The notes under the pieces are model-generated. The model was given only the letters and a program-made list of their open reading frames with translations. It was not told where the DNA came from and searched no databases. Positions 26,629-35,281 of a stretch of 58,144 nt of DNA are shown here, in pieces. Source of the stretch: Bacteroidales bacterium (lineage in GTDB: Bacteria > Bacteroidota > Bacteroidia > Bacteroidales > GCA-2748055); the NCBI GenBank assembly GCA_021738565.1, contig JAIPBT010000025.1, positions 1-58,144 on the forward strand. The letters are read 5' to 3'. The position numbers and the translations under genes are program-made. How positions within the stretch are numbered: the stretch's first letter is position 1; each line of letters starts with the position of its first letter.

Positions 26629-27468
26629 ATGAATGATTGGAAAGTGAAAAATAACCTTTTTGTTGTTGCGATCCTGGCAGGTATCTTTTTATTTGTCAGT
26701 TCGTGTGAGAATGAGCCGGAACCCATGGATCTGCCTCCTGCGGAATCCTTGATCCTTGATTTGAGTGAGTTCCCCTCAGTGGATAGTGTATCAAAATCTG
26801 TTCCCGCCTTAAGGACCAACTGGCAACATTCGTCTTTGACAGTGCTTGGTTGGAACACACTGCTTGCTATCAATGTGGCCATTCCAGTGGCTGCATATGA
26901 CGAAGCTTCCAATCATACACCGGTATACCTTGAAAATGGCGATTGGGAATGGAGTTACAATGCAGAGATCAAAGACAAGAACTACCAGGTCAGGCTCATT
27001 GGATCGCCTGTTGATGATCAGTATTTCAGAATGACCATGTACCTGTCGGAAGGAAACTCCTTTACAAATTTCGAATGGTTCACGGGGATCATCATGTATG
27101 ATCATTCCAGTGCAGAATGGAAATTAAATCATAGTCCGGACAATCCGGTTGCATACATGCAAGTAAATTATGAAAAAGACCAGGAGAATGAAGAGGCAAA
27201 AATCCGTTATACCGTAATCGACCCGGGTAATCAATTTGTCAACTCATATATCGAATACGGCAAGCAGCCTCTTCTGGAATATGATGCATATTATACGGTT
27301 TCTAAAAAAGGCAACCTGACTATTATACAGTGGAACACCATAACCAGAGCAGGCAGGGTGCTTGATGAAGGTTATTTCCATGATATCCAATGGCGCTGTT
27401 GGGACAGCCAGCTGAATGATGTGCCGTGTCCGACTGAAAACAATCAGTTATCTGAGGAAGTCATTTAG
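26629..27468 (+). CDS. hypothetical lipoprotein
   Basis: From ATG 26629 the product is 279 residues. It has a lipoprotein signal with lipobox FVSSC (Cys about residue 25), followed by an acidic tether ENEPEPMDLPPAES. The body appears beta-rich, with many Trp and Tyr (NGDWEWSYNAEI, FEWFTGIIMYDH), as in small extracytoplasmic beta-barrel or lipocalin-like proteins. I do not recognise the family. It is probably exported to the outer membrane. It ends convergently with the DUF5916 gene, the stops overlapping by 4 bases. Earlier in-frame start codons exist but would place the signal peptide internally. Confidence 0.7.
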   Translation: MNDWKVKNNLFVVAILAGIFLFVSSCENEPEPMDLPPAESLILDLSEFPSVDSVSKSVPALRTNWQHSSLTVLGWNTLLAINVAIPVAAYDEASNHTPVYLENGDWEWSYNAEIKDKNYQVRLIGSPVDDQYFRMTMYLSEGNSFTNFEWFTGIIMYDHSSAEWKLNHSPDNPVAYMQVNYEKDQENEEAKIRYTVIDPGNQFVNSYIEYGKQPLLEYDAYYTVSKKGNLTIIQWNTITRAGRVLDEGYFHDIQWRCWDSQLNDVPCPTENNQLSEEVI

Positions 27469-30092
27469 CGGCCTATCCGGTAGGAAAATTTCAACAGAAG
27501 TATATTAGCGGGCTTCATACTCCATATGCCTGTGAAGTCTTTTTTCCATGCGAATTCGGGATCGCTCATGAATTCGTTCCTGGATTGCGACCAGACCAGG
27601 TAGACCACGGAACCCGGGAGATATTCCCATCTGATCACCAGGTTAGACAAGTACTCTTTTACATGGAAATCCGGATTATCAATGGTGTATGTCCCTATGC
27701 CGGATTGTTCTTCCGTAACGATGAACAGATTATCTGATTCATTGAAAGTGATCTCGCTGCTTGTGTAGGTATGGTAGCGGTCAGTGAATTTTTCTGCAAC
27801 ACCATCTTTGATATACTTAAAATGATGAAAATCACCAGCTGCTATGAAGGGCTGCCCCCAGTATTGTATGGTGAGTTCAGGAAAGATTGTAATGTTAACC
27901 CGGATGGAGGCGGAAAAAACAGATTGGTCAATGGCAGAAAATATATACCGCCATTGTCCCTGTTTTTCAAATTGTTTGACATACTGCAGTGTAGATGAGC
28001 TGTTTGAATACCCAGGTTCAATAGACATGTTTATTGCATTTACAGGTCTGTAAGTTACTTCCAACCCAATATTATATGAGGAACGGTAATTATCAAATCC
28101 ATGATTATAAGAGAAAGACGGACCGAATGATAATTTTTTCCGGGTATCTGTCTCCAGGAATGAAAACATTTCAAAACTGCCCGGTAGAATAAATGCAGGA
28201 CCTCCTCTCAGGTAACTGTTCAGTCTGACGGGTCCGTGAACATTCGTGTGAAAATTAAGGCTCCAGAAATTCTTAAATACTGCAAATCCACCAGCCTCGT
28301 ATCCGCCAAGGGCAAGTTTTCCGCCAAAATCCCAGGACCTGTAATAGTTTGTATTTACCTGAAGCCTTCTGAAGATAGAAAAAGGTTCAAAAAAATTATA
28401 GCCTGCCCAGATCACACCCATAATTTCGTCGCCCATGCGGAAATAACCAAGGTCGTTGACCTCCAGTCCGGGAGACTTCCACATGGTGGTTGCCATGAAA
28501 TTCAGCCGGCCGCTGGTTTTTTGGAACTGGATGTTTCCTCCGAATCCCGAAAGTTCCGTACGCGATGAATCCAGTGTGACCCAATCTGCATCAGGACGCT
28601 GGAAGAGATGGGCAGGGGATCTCTGCAATTCTGTCAATGCCTCCTCAGTTCCTGTAATGTGACTGAAGTAGTTGACCACTTTCAGATTATAGGATTTATC
28701 CTTCCAGAATTGTTGAAAATCCACTCCTGCCGTTGTTGCTGAATTTGCGAGCAGGAATTGGTGTTCGGGCAGGATATCCCTGTAAGTGGAGGTAACAATA
28801 CCCCCAATGATGGTGTTGCTGTTGTTGATGTCCTGGGAAACTCTTCCAACAAGGTAGTTGGTCAGTGGTTCCACAGATACCTTTCTTCTCTCTCCCTCAT
28901 TATCAATGGTCGCAAATTCTTCAGCCGTCACTGCTTCGAGAATGCCTATGGAAGTTCCCTGACCGGTTTTCCCGCTTATTTTTGCTGCAGCAATAATGTT
29001 GGTCTGTTCCGGTACTTTTGCATACTCGCCTTCGTTAAGAACAGGATAGTGGTGCGGGTTTCTTCCGATCCGCCTGCTGTAAAAAAGATTCTGGACGTCA
29101 CCTCCCCACCTGATAGGAAAACTGTAGATGTTCTTGCCCTCAATGAACAATGGTCTTTTTTCTTCAAAAAAGGTCTCATAGGCAGAAAGGTTGACCTCAG
29201 ACGGATCAGCTTCCACCTGGCCGAAATCAGGATTCACTGACAGGTCGAGTATCATATTGTTGGTTAGTCCGATCTTTGCATCGAACCCTGCATTGAGAAT
29301 GTTCTCCCTGCCGGTCAGGAAAGGATTTTCCTGGTCTGCTTCATACCTTTTCATACCCAGAACAGCATAAGGCAATACCTCAGCCTGTTTGCGAGGCTGA
29401 ACACCTTTCATTCCGTGGAGTTCCCCAAACATGTGAACCAATCCCGGCGCTTCCGGGGGAAGGTGTTGCCAGAAGGATAGCTCATCCTTCCTGAAATTGT
29501 TGCGGCCAACATTCAATCCCCAGATGCCACTTTCAGAATTGTCGAACCGCAGCTGGCTGAATGGAATTTTCATTTCGGCGAACCAGCTTTTTTCTCCGAT
29601 GGAAGTTTTCACCCACCATACGGGGTCCCAAGTTTCATCTTCCTCCATTCCATTGTTGGAAATGATGTAATCGCCCTTAACCCCTCCGGCATTTACTATA
29701 AATGCAAAGCATGTACGGAGGTCATGGTAACTATCGAAGTCAATAAGAACAAAATCCCCGTCAATGTCATCTCTTCTGGTCATTCTTTTCACGATCTCAT
29801 CCGGGGAATCATCGTAAGCTTCGATCGCCACATAGATGTAATCATCATCATGGCAAATTGCATACCTGGTTTGTGATGTGGGTTGTTCTCCGGGATTTGG
29901 AAAATGCTGAATGAAATCGGATTGCCATTCTATTGAATCCCATACCGGATCAGAAATATGACCATCAATAATGGGGAGATTTCCGGAGATTTTGTTGACT
30001 GAGTATATCCGCTTTTCAGTCAGGGTATCGGATGATGCAAATGAGGGAAATGCAATACCACCCAGAACCATAAACAATAATAATTTATTCAT
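27465..30092 (-). CDS. DUF5916 outer-membrane protein with CBM9-like N-terminal domain
   Basis: The start is chosen at Met 30092 (MNKLLLFMVLGG), giving 875 residues and a standard signal peptide (ending PSFASS). Residues about 30-210 form a carbohydrate-binding-module-9-like domain, with the hallmark IDGHISDPVWDSIEW and later LRTCFAFIVNAGGVKGD. The rest is a beta-strand-rich DUF5916 region (from about 225, containing EADPSEVNLSAYETFFEEKR and PLFIEG) that ends in a barrel-like sequence. The family is abundant in Bacteroidota and often annotated as hydrolase-like, but no enzymatic activity is established that I know of. It probably resides in the outer membrane. The function here is unknown. 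Confidence 0.82.
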   Translation of the reverse strand: MNKLLLFMVLGGIAFPSFASSDTLTEKRIYSVNKISGNLPIIDGHISDPVWDSIEWQSDFIQHFPNPGEQPTSQTRYAICHDDDYIYVAIEAYDDSPDEIVKRMTRRDDIDGDFVLIDFDSYHDLRTCFAFIVNAGGVKGDYIISNNGMEEDETWDPVWWVKTSIGEKSWFAEMKIPFSQLRFDNSESGIWGLNVGRNNFRKDELSFWQHLPPEAPGLVHMFGELHGMKGVQPRKQAEVLPYAVLGMKRYEADQENPFLTGRENILNAGFDAKIGLTNNMILDLSVNPDFGQVEADPSEVNLSAYETFFEEKRPLFIEGKNIYSFPIRWGGDVQNLFYSRRIGRNPHHYPVLNEGEYAKVPEQTNIIAAAKISGKTGQGTSIGILEAVTAEEFATIDNEGERRKVSVEPLTNYLVGRVSQDINNSNTIIGGIVTSTYRDILPEHQFLLANSATTAGVDFQQFWKDKSYNLKVVNYFSHITGTEEALTELQRSPAHLFQRPDADWVTLDSSRTELSGFGGNIQFQKTSGRLNFMATTMWKSPGLEVNDLGYFRMGDEIMGVIWAGYNFFEPFSIFRRLQVNTNYYRSWDFGGKLALGGYEAGGFAVFKNFWSLNFHTNVHGPVRLNSYLRGGPAFILPGSFEMFSFLETDTRKKLSFGPSFSYNHGFDNYRSSYNIGLEVTYRPVNAINMSIEPGYSNSSSTLQYVKQFEKQGQWRYIFSAIDQSVFSASIRVNITIFPELTIQYWGQPFIAAGDFHHFKYIKDGVAEKFTDRYHTYTSSEITFNESDNLFIVTEEQSGIGTYTIDNPDFHVKEYLSNLVIRWEYLPGSVVYLVWSQSRNEFMSDPEFAWKKDFTGIWSMKPANILLLKFSYRIGR

Positions 30093-30141
30093 GCACAATT
30101 GATTGGGGGCCTAAGTGGTAGTACAAAAATATTAAAAAATA

Positions 30142-31479
30142 TTACAATCCCTTTTTTCTTATAAAATTTTCAATCACTTCGGTTAAATCGGGAGAGCCAA
30201 TTTCCTGCAGGTCATAATATACCCTGGTGTTTGGTTTCTTAATGTTTATGATCCTGTTCAGGTCAATTGGAGTTCCTATGACCACCGAATCACAGTCGGT
30301 GGAATTAATGGTTGCTTCAAGGTCCTTAAGTTGCTCTTCCCCGTATCCCATGGCAGGCAGCAGTGTACCGATCTCAGGATAGATTTCAAATGTTTCTGAA
30401 AGTTTGCCAACATTGAACGGCCTGGGATCCACCAGTGATGCAGCGCCAAATTTCCTGGCAGCTACCACTCCTGCGCCAATTTTCATCTCTCCGTGAGTAA
30501 GTGTGGGACCGTCTTCCACTACCAATACTTTCTTGCCTCTGATCACGGAAGGATCGTCAACTTTGATGGGTGATGCGCCATCAATAACTGTGGCATCCGG
30601 ATTAATGGAGTCAATATTTTCTCTTACTATTTGTATATTTTCGGGAGATGCACTGTCCATTTTATTAATAATAATTACATCGGCAATTCTTGCTGTCACT
30701 TCACCGGGGTAATAGGTCAATTCATGTCCTGCCCTGTGGGGGTCGGCCACTGTGACGGTCAGATCCGGAAGGTAAAACGGGAAATCATTGTTGCCTCCGT
30801 CCCAAAGGATCACGTCACAACCATCGGGATCATTTTCTGCTTCCCTTAAAATAGCTTCATAGTCAACACCTGCATAGATCACATTTCCGCGCACCACATG
30901 TGGTTCATATTCTTCCATCTCCTCTATGGTGCATTTGTGTTTCTTCAGATCATCCAGGGTGGCGAACCGCTGTACTTTCTGTGCGACCAGGTCTCCATAA
31001 GGCATTGGATGACGGATCGCCACTACTTTCAGTCCCCTCTCCATCAGCAATTCAATTATTCTTCTTGATGTCTGGCTCTTTCCACATCCAGTCCTGACTG
31101 CTCCTACTGCAATGAGCGGTTTGTTGCTCTTGATCATGGTGTTCCTGGTGCCCAGCAACTCAAAATTTGCCCCTGCCGCGTTTACAATGGCGCTGAGATT
31201 CATAACCCTGGTATAGGGAATATCACTGTATGAAAATATACAGGTTTCCACATTCATTTTTTTGATCAACCCCGGGAGTTCCTCTTCCGGGTAAATGTCT
31301 ATTCCATCCGGGTACAAAGAACCTGCAAGTTCAGCGGGATATTTTCTTCCATCTATATCCGGGATCTGGGCTGCTGTAAAAGCGACCACTTCATATTCCT
31401 CATTGTCTCTGAAACAGGTGTTAAAATTATGAAAATCTCTTCCGGCTGCACCAATGATTATTGCTCTCTTTTTTGACAT
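30142..31479 (-). CDS. cyclic 2,3-diphosphoglycerate synthetase-like P-loop protein
   Basis: The 445-residue cytoplasmic protein has a Rossmann-like N-terminal part (KRAIIIGAAGRDFHNFN), then a P-loop AVRTGCGKSQTSRR with Lys134, VILWDGGNNDFPFY as the Walker B-like segment, and INKMD resembling the base-recognition motif of G-proteins. This order matches proteins annotated as cyclic 2,3-diphosphoglycerate synthetase, an enzyme first described in thermophilic methanogens. Bacterial homologues are widespread and their role is uncertain; several are called GTPases. The gene stands alone, separated from its neighbours by spacers of 49 and 242 bases. I trust the family assignment more than the activity. 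Confidence 0.7.
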   Translation of the reverse strand: MSKKRAIIIGAAGRDFHNFNTCFRDNEEYEVVAFTAAQIPDIDGRKYPAELAGSLYPDGIDIYPEEELPGLIKKMNVETCIFSYSDIPYTRVMNLSAIVNAAGANFELLGTRNTMIKSNKPLIAVGAVRTGCGKSQTSRRIIELLMERGLKVVAIRHPMPYGDLVAQKVQRFATLDDLKKHKCTIEEMEEYEPHVVRGNVIYAGVDYEAILREAENDPDGCDVILWDGGNNDFPFYLPDLTVTVADPHRAGHELTYYPGEVTARIADVIIINKMDSASPENIQIVRENIDSINPDATVIDGASPIKVDDPSVIRGKKVLVVEDGPTLTHGEMKIGAGVVAARKFGAASLVDPRPFNVGKLSETFEIYPEIGTLLPAMGYGEEQLKDLEATINSTDCDSVVIGTPIDLNRIINIKKPNTRVYYDLQEIGSPDLTEVIENFIRKKGL

Positions 31480-31721
31480 AGGATAATAGTTTTAACTGGT
31501 TTCACGATCCGGTAAATTTAACGAAATCGAGGGTTGGGTCGCCCAATTATGCTGAATAAAATGTTTTGTTTATAATTACCAAAAAATCAGTATATTAATA
31601 GAGAAAATATTTTTAATCATGGTAGTGGTTTTTTTATTTTTTTTAAGAAGATATGCTGACTCAATTTATCAGGTATAATATTTGATGTAAAATAACCCAA
31701 TCAGAGAATAATGAAAATTAT

Positions 31722-32324
31722 ATGAATTTTCTTGCGCATACATATTTATCCGGTTGCAATGAAGAGATCATTGTAGGAAATTTTATGGGTGATTATGTCA
31801 AGGGCAGGAATTACCTGCATTTACCCGAACTGGTGCGAAAAGGCATCCTGATTCACCGTGATATTGACACATTCACGGATTCACACAGGATCACCCGCCT
31901 AAGCAGGTTGAGGCTTGTGAAAAAATACCACAAGTACTCAGGGGTGATAGTTGATATTTTCTATGATCATTTTCTTGCAAGCCTCTGGAGTGATTATTGC
32001 GGGATTCCATTGAACGAATATATTAACACGACCTATGATTTGCTGAAGAGAAATTACAAGACGTTGCCCCAGGGGATCAAGGTTTGGTTCCCTACCTTTT
32101 TGGAGAATAACTGGATGCTGGCCTATCGGACTGTGGAAGGAATAGAATTGGTACTTGACAGGATGTCGGCCAATACCAGCTTGCCCGATCACACTGGTTT
32201 CGCCATTGAAACATTGAGATCGAAATATGATGATTTTCAAACTGACTTCCAGAAATTCTTTCCTGCGATCATAGATTTTATCGAGCAAAAATATGATGTT
32301 GACATCAGGGCGCAGGTTAAATGA
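31722..32324 (+). CDS. acyl carrier protein phosphodiesterase (AcpH family, DUF479)
   Basis: The 200-residue protein begins MNFLAHTYLSG, the conserved start of this family, and continues with GNFMGDYVKG, HRDIDTFTDSH and VIVDIFYDHFLA. Those His and Asp residues form the HD-like metal site. It would release the 4'-phosphopantetheine group from acyl carrier protein. The length agrees with the family (about 190-200). The upstream 242-base spacer is AT-rich without a clear promoter box. The gene converges on the radical SAM gene with 11 bases between the stops. Confidence 0.87.
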   Translation: MNFLAHTYLSGCNEEIIVGNFMGDYVKGRNYLHLPELVRKGILIHRDIDTFTDSHRITRLSRLRLVKKYHKYSGVIVDIFYDHFLASLWSDYCGIPLNEYINTTYDLLKRNYKTLPQGIKVWFPTFLENNWMLAYRTVEGIELVLDRMSANTSLPDHTGFAIETLRSKYDDFQTDFQKFFPAIIDFIEQKYDVDIRAQVK

Positions 32325-32335
32325 ACAGGAGATTG

Positions 32336-33688
32336 TCAGGCAGACTGAAGATCTTCGGCGCTCAAAGTGTGACCGGGCAGTTTGCTTATCCTGAGAAGCT
32401 TTGCATAGGCTTTTTCATAAAAAAACTCTTTTTCTCCAAATGCAGGGACAAGGTCATCCAGCCAGTATGCTTCGGGATCGTATTTTGCAAAGAAAGGTTT
32501 CCCCACCCAGTCGGCCAGGCGCCCCTGTATAAAGCTCAGCACGAATACTTTTTCTCCCTTGATCTCTGCAATTCCGTTGATACAAACCTTCCCGGGTCCT
32601 GCAGACATTGAAGGTCCACGCACTGTTCGGCATATTCCGCTGACCTGGATGTAGGCATTTGTGTAAATATCCAGTGCCGATTCCATGTTCACCCCAAAAT
32701 AATCCTGTGCCCCAGTATCTCTTGCCATGAACATGTAATAAGGGATCATGCCCATGTCAACCTGCCTGCGCCACATTTTTGCCCATACATCAGATGATGC
32801 ATTGATGTGATTTAGTACCGGGGATTGGGTTCTTATGGCAGCATTTGTTGATAATATTTTTCCTGTTGCTTCTGCAACTGCATCTGTTGCAAGTTCTTTG
32901 TAATGATTGAAATGGGCCATGATGGCCAGATGGATGCCCCTGTCTGATATTTTCCTGAAAAGATCCAGTAACTCTGTTGAATCCGGATCGGAAAGGTACC
33001 TGTATGGCCAGAACGACAATGATTTTGTTCCAATCCTGATGGTTTTGATATTGGGCAGATCAGCATCAAGGATCGCATCAATGTATTTTCTGAGCAGGTC
33101 TGCTTTCATGATCATCGGATCACCGCCTGTAAAGAGAATGTCCGTGATCTCGGGATTCTGACGCAGGTATTCTATAAGACGGTCAGATTGATTCATGGCG
33201 AATTTAATATCGCCCATCCCCGTGAATTGCGGCCATCTGAAACAAAATGTACAGTATGCATGGCAGGTCTGTCCCTGCGATGGAAAAAACAACATGGTCT
33301 CCCTGTATTTGTGCTGAATGCCCTGGATCTTTTCTCCGTTCAGGGTAGGTACGTTGTGTTCAAGCTGGCCTGCGGGATGCGGATTCATTTGCATCCTGAT
33401 ATCATTTACATATTTTGCAATTTCCTGTTTTGACGCTCCGTTGTCCATCAATTCCGAGAGTCTGTCGAACCCGCGGCTGCTGAGCATCTCTTTTTGGGGA
33501 AAGTTAAGAATGAACATCGAATCATCCTCGAAATGGTCCCAGTCGATCAATTCGTCCACCACATAATTATTGGTCTTGAAAGGCAGCACTTGCGAGACTA
33601 TTTGGATCGATCTCTTCTGCTGTTCCGTCAATTTAGATATTTGCGGGATGTCATGAAAATTTCGGCTCGTGTATGCTTTGTATTTCAT
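32336..33688 (-). CDS. KamA-family radical SAM protein (lysine 2,3-aminomutase-like)
   Basis: The 450-residue protein contains the radical SAM cluster motif CHAYCTFC (Cys142, Cys146, Cys149) and the following FRWPQF, then DILFTGGDPMIM and IRIGTKSL, as in the lysine 2,3-aminomutase family. The N-terminus (QISKLTEQQKRSIQIVSQVLPFKTN) and the late SYMAGPGK-like segment (SMSAGPGKVCING) differ from true KamA. The C-terminal extension (GRLADWVGKPFFAKYDPEAY) is unlike the classical enzyme, so the substrate may not be lysine. No PLP-dependent lysine-fermentation genes (kamDE, kdd) are nearby. Confidence 0.78.
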   Translation of the reverse strand: MKYKAYTSRNFHDIPQISKLTEQQKRSIQIVSQVLPFKTNNYVVDELIDWDHFEDDSMFILNFPQKEMLSSRGFDRLSELMDNGASKQEIAKYVNDIRMQMNPHPAGQLEHNVPTLNGEKIQGIQHKYRETMLFFPSQGQTCHAYCTFCFRWPQFTGMGDIKFAMNQSDRLIEYLRQNPEITDILFTGGDPMIMKADLLRKYIDAILDADLPNIKTIRIGTKSLSFWPYRYLSDPDSTELLDLFRKISDRGIHLAIMAHFNHYKELATDAVAEATGKILSTNAAIRTQSPVLNHINASSDVWAKMWRRQVDMGMIPYYMFMARDTGAQDYFGVNMESALDIYTNAYIQVSGICRTVRGPSMSAGPGKVCINGIAEIKGEKVFVLSFIQGRLADWVGKPFFAKYDPEAYWLDDLVPAFGEKEFFYEKAYAKLLRISKLPGHTLSAEDLQSA

Positions 33689-33856
33689 TTCCGTAATTTT
33701 TGGTAAAAATTGCGGGGGATTGCAAAGATATGAAAAATAAAGGGGTTTTAAAAGATTAAGCCCTCCGGAGCAGTATGTGTAACCTGGACCATATTACAAT
33801 ATTTAGGCGCACAGCAGCTTAGAGAATAAATGTTAGATAGCAGATTTTTCGACCGA

Positions 33857-35281
33857 TTATCTTAGCAATTCTTTTCTATTGGAATCCAGTTTTAAGAATA
33901 TGAAAAGGAAAAGGGTGAATGCCAGCAGTGAGGATCCCCCGTAACTGAAAAATGGCAGCGGGATTCCAATTACAGGAAACAGGCCGATGGTCATACCTAC
34001 ATTCACTGTAAAATGAACGATCAGTACTGATATGAACCCATACCCATAGATCCGGCTGAAATCGGACCGCTGCCGTTCAGAAAGTATTACAAGTCTGACA
34101 ATCATTAAAACAAACAGGATCACCACTGCCGATGCCCCGATGAAGCCCCACTCTTCTCCAACAGTGCAGAAGATGAAATCGGTGCTTTGTTCAGGTACAA
34201 ATTGTAATTTGGTCTGTGTCCCGTTCAGGAATCCCTTGCCGGAAAATCCGCCCGAGCCGATCGCTATCTTCGACTGGTTTACATTGTAGCCCACACCCTG
34301 GGGATCGTCTTCAATGCCAAGCGTAACATAGATTCTCTGTTTCTGGTGCTCCTTGAGTGTATTGTTGATCGCATAATCTACTGAAATGACGAACAAAATG
34401 GAAATGACCATTCCGGCAATGATCTTGTATAAGTTGTTGTTCCTTAACCTGATGGCAATAATCAGGGCAAAGAGGAGACTTGCAGCTATGCTTATAAGAA
34501 TCACAGATTCGTAACCCATGACTTGCTGGCCGGATTGCATGAAAAACACCAGGATTCCGGCGGGCAGGATCCCGGCTGCAAAAATATACAAGACAGACTT
34601 TAACGGAACCTTAAATAACTTTATGACTATCAATGCAATAATCCATATCACAGGCAAAATATAAATTTTTTCCACCAGCAGTGTGATCACAAAAAGGATG
34701 ATAAGGATTGAACCAAGTACCATCAGGTTTTGGGGAAAACCTTCCCTGTAAAGCACAAAAATAAAAGCAAAATACACCATCATAGAACCCAGGTCAGGCT
34801 GAACCATTATAAGCAAGGCCGGAGCGAGGATGATCGATCCTGCAAGAACCAGGGATTTGAAATTCTTCAACACAAAACCGTAAGATGAAAGCAGTCGTGC
34901 CAATGCCAGTGCAGTGAAAAGTTTTGCAAACTCCGAAGGTTGGAACTGGAAACCACCAATGACAAACCAGGATTTTGCACCATTGATCTCCTTTCCGAAT
35001 ACCAGGACTGCCAGCAGGGTTACAATCGTAATCCCGTAGAGCAGGTAGGCAAAAAAGGGAAAGAATTTCGCATCCAGCAGAAATATGATGAGAATTAGAA
35101 TGATTGAAACCAGCAGCCAGATGAATTGTTTCCCGTATCGTTGGCTGAAGTCCATAACCGTGCCATCTCCTTTCATGATGTTTGCCGAGTAGATGTTCAT
35201 CCAGCCAAACACCACGAGTGCGACCCACAGAAATACAGTGAACCAGTCAATATTCAGGAGTATGTTGTCTCTTCTTGTCAT
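33857..35281 (-). CDS. rodA: rod shape-determining protein RodA (SEDS peptidoglycan polymerase)
   Basis: The 474-residue integral membrane protein has about ten hydrophobic segments and the SEDS signatures GAKSWFVIGGFQFQPSEFAK, ALLIMVQPDLGSMMVY and FVPEQSTDFIFCTVGEEWG, plus PLPFFSYGGSS near the C-terminus. It polymerises lipid II into glycan strands for sidewall growth together with the class B PBP encoded just upstream. The loop between the first and second halves is longer than in proteobacterial RodA (about 370 residues), as usual in Bacteroidota. The start overlaps the mrdA stop by 4 bases. It is the last gene of the purH-mre operon. Confidence 0.93.
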   Translation of the reverse strand: MTRRDNILLNIDWFTVFLWVALVVFGWMNIYSANIMKGDGTVMDFSQRYGKQFIWLLVSIILILIIFLLDAKFFPFFAYLLYGITIVTLLAVLVFGKEINGAKSWFVIGGFQFQPSEFAKLFTALALARLLSSYGFVLKNFKSLVLAGSIILAPALLIMVQPDLGSMMVYFAFIFVLYREGFPQNLMVLGSILIILFVITLLVEKIYILPVIWIIALIVIKLFKVPLKSVLYIFAAGILPAGILVFFMQSGQQVMGYESVILISIAASLLFALIIAIRLRNNNLYKIIAGMVISILFVISVDYAINNTLKEHQKQRIYVTLGIEDDPQGVGYNVNQSKIAIGSGGFSGKGFLNGTQTKLQFVPEQSTDFIFCTVGEEWGFIGASAVVILFVLMIVRLVILSERQRSDFSRIYGYGFISVLIVHFTVNVGMTIGLFPVIGIPLPFFSYGGSSLLAFTLFLFIFLKLDSNRKELLR

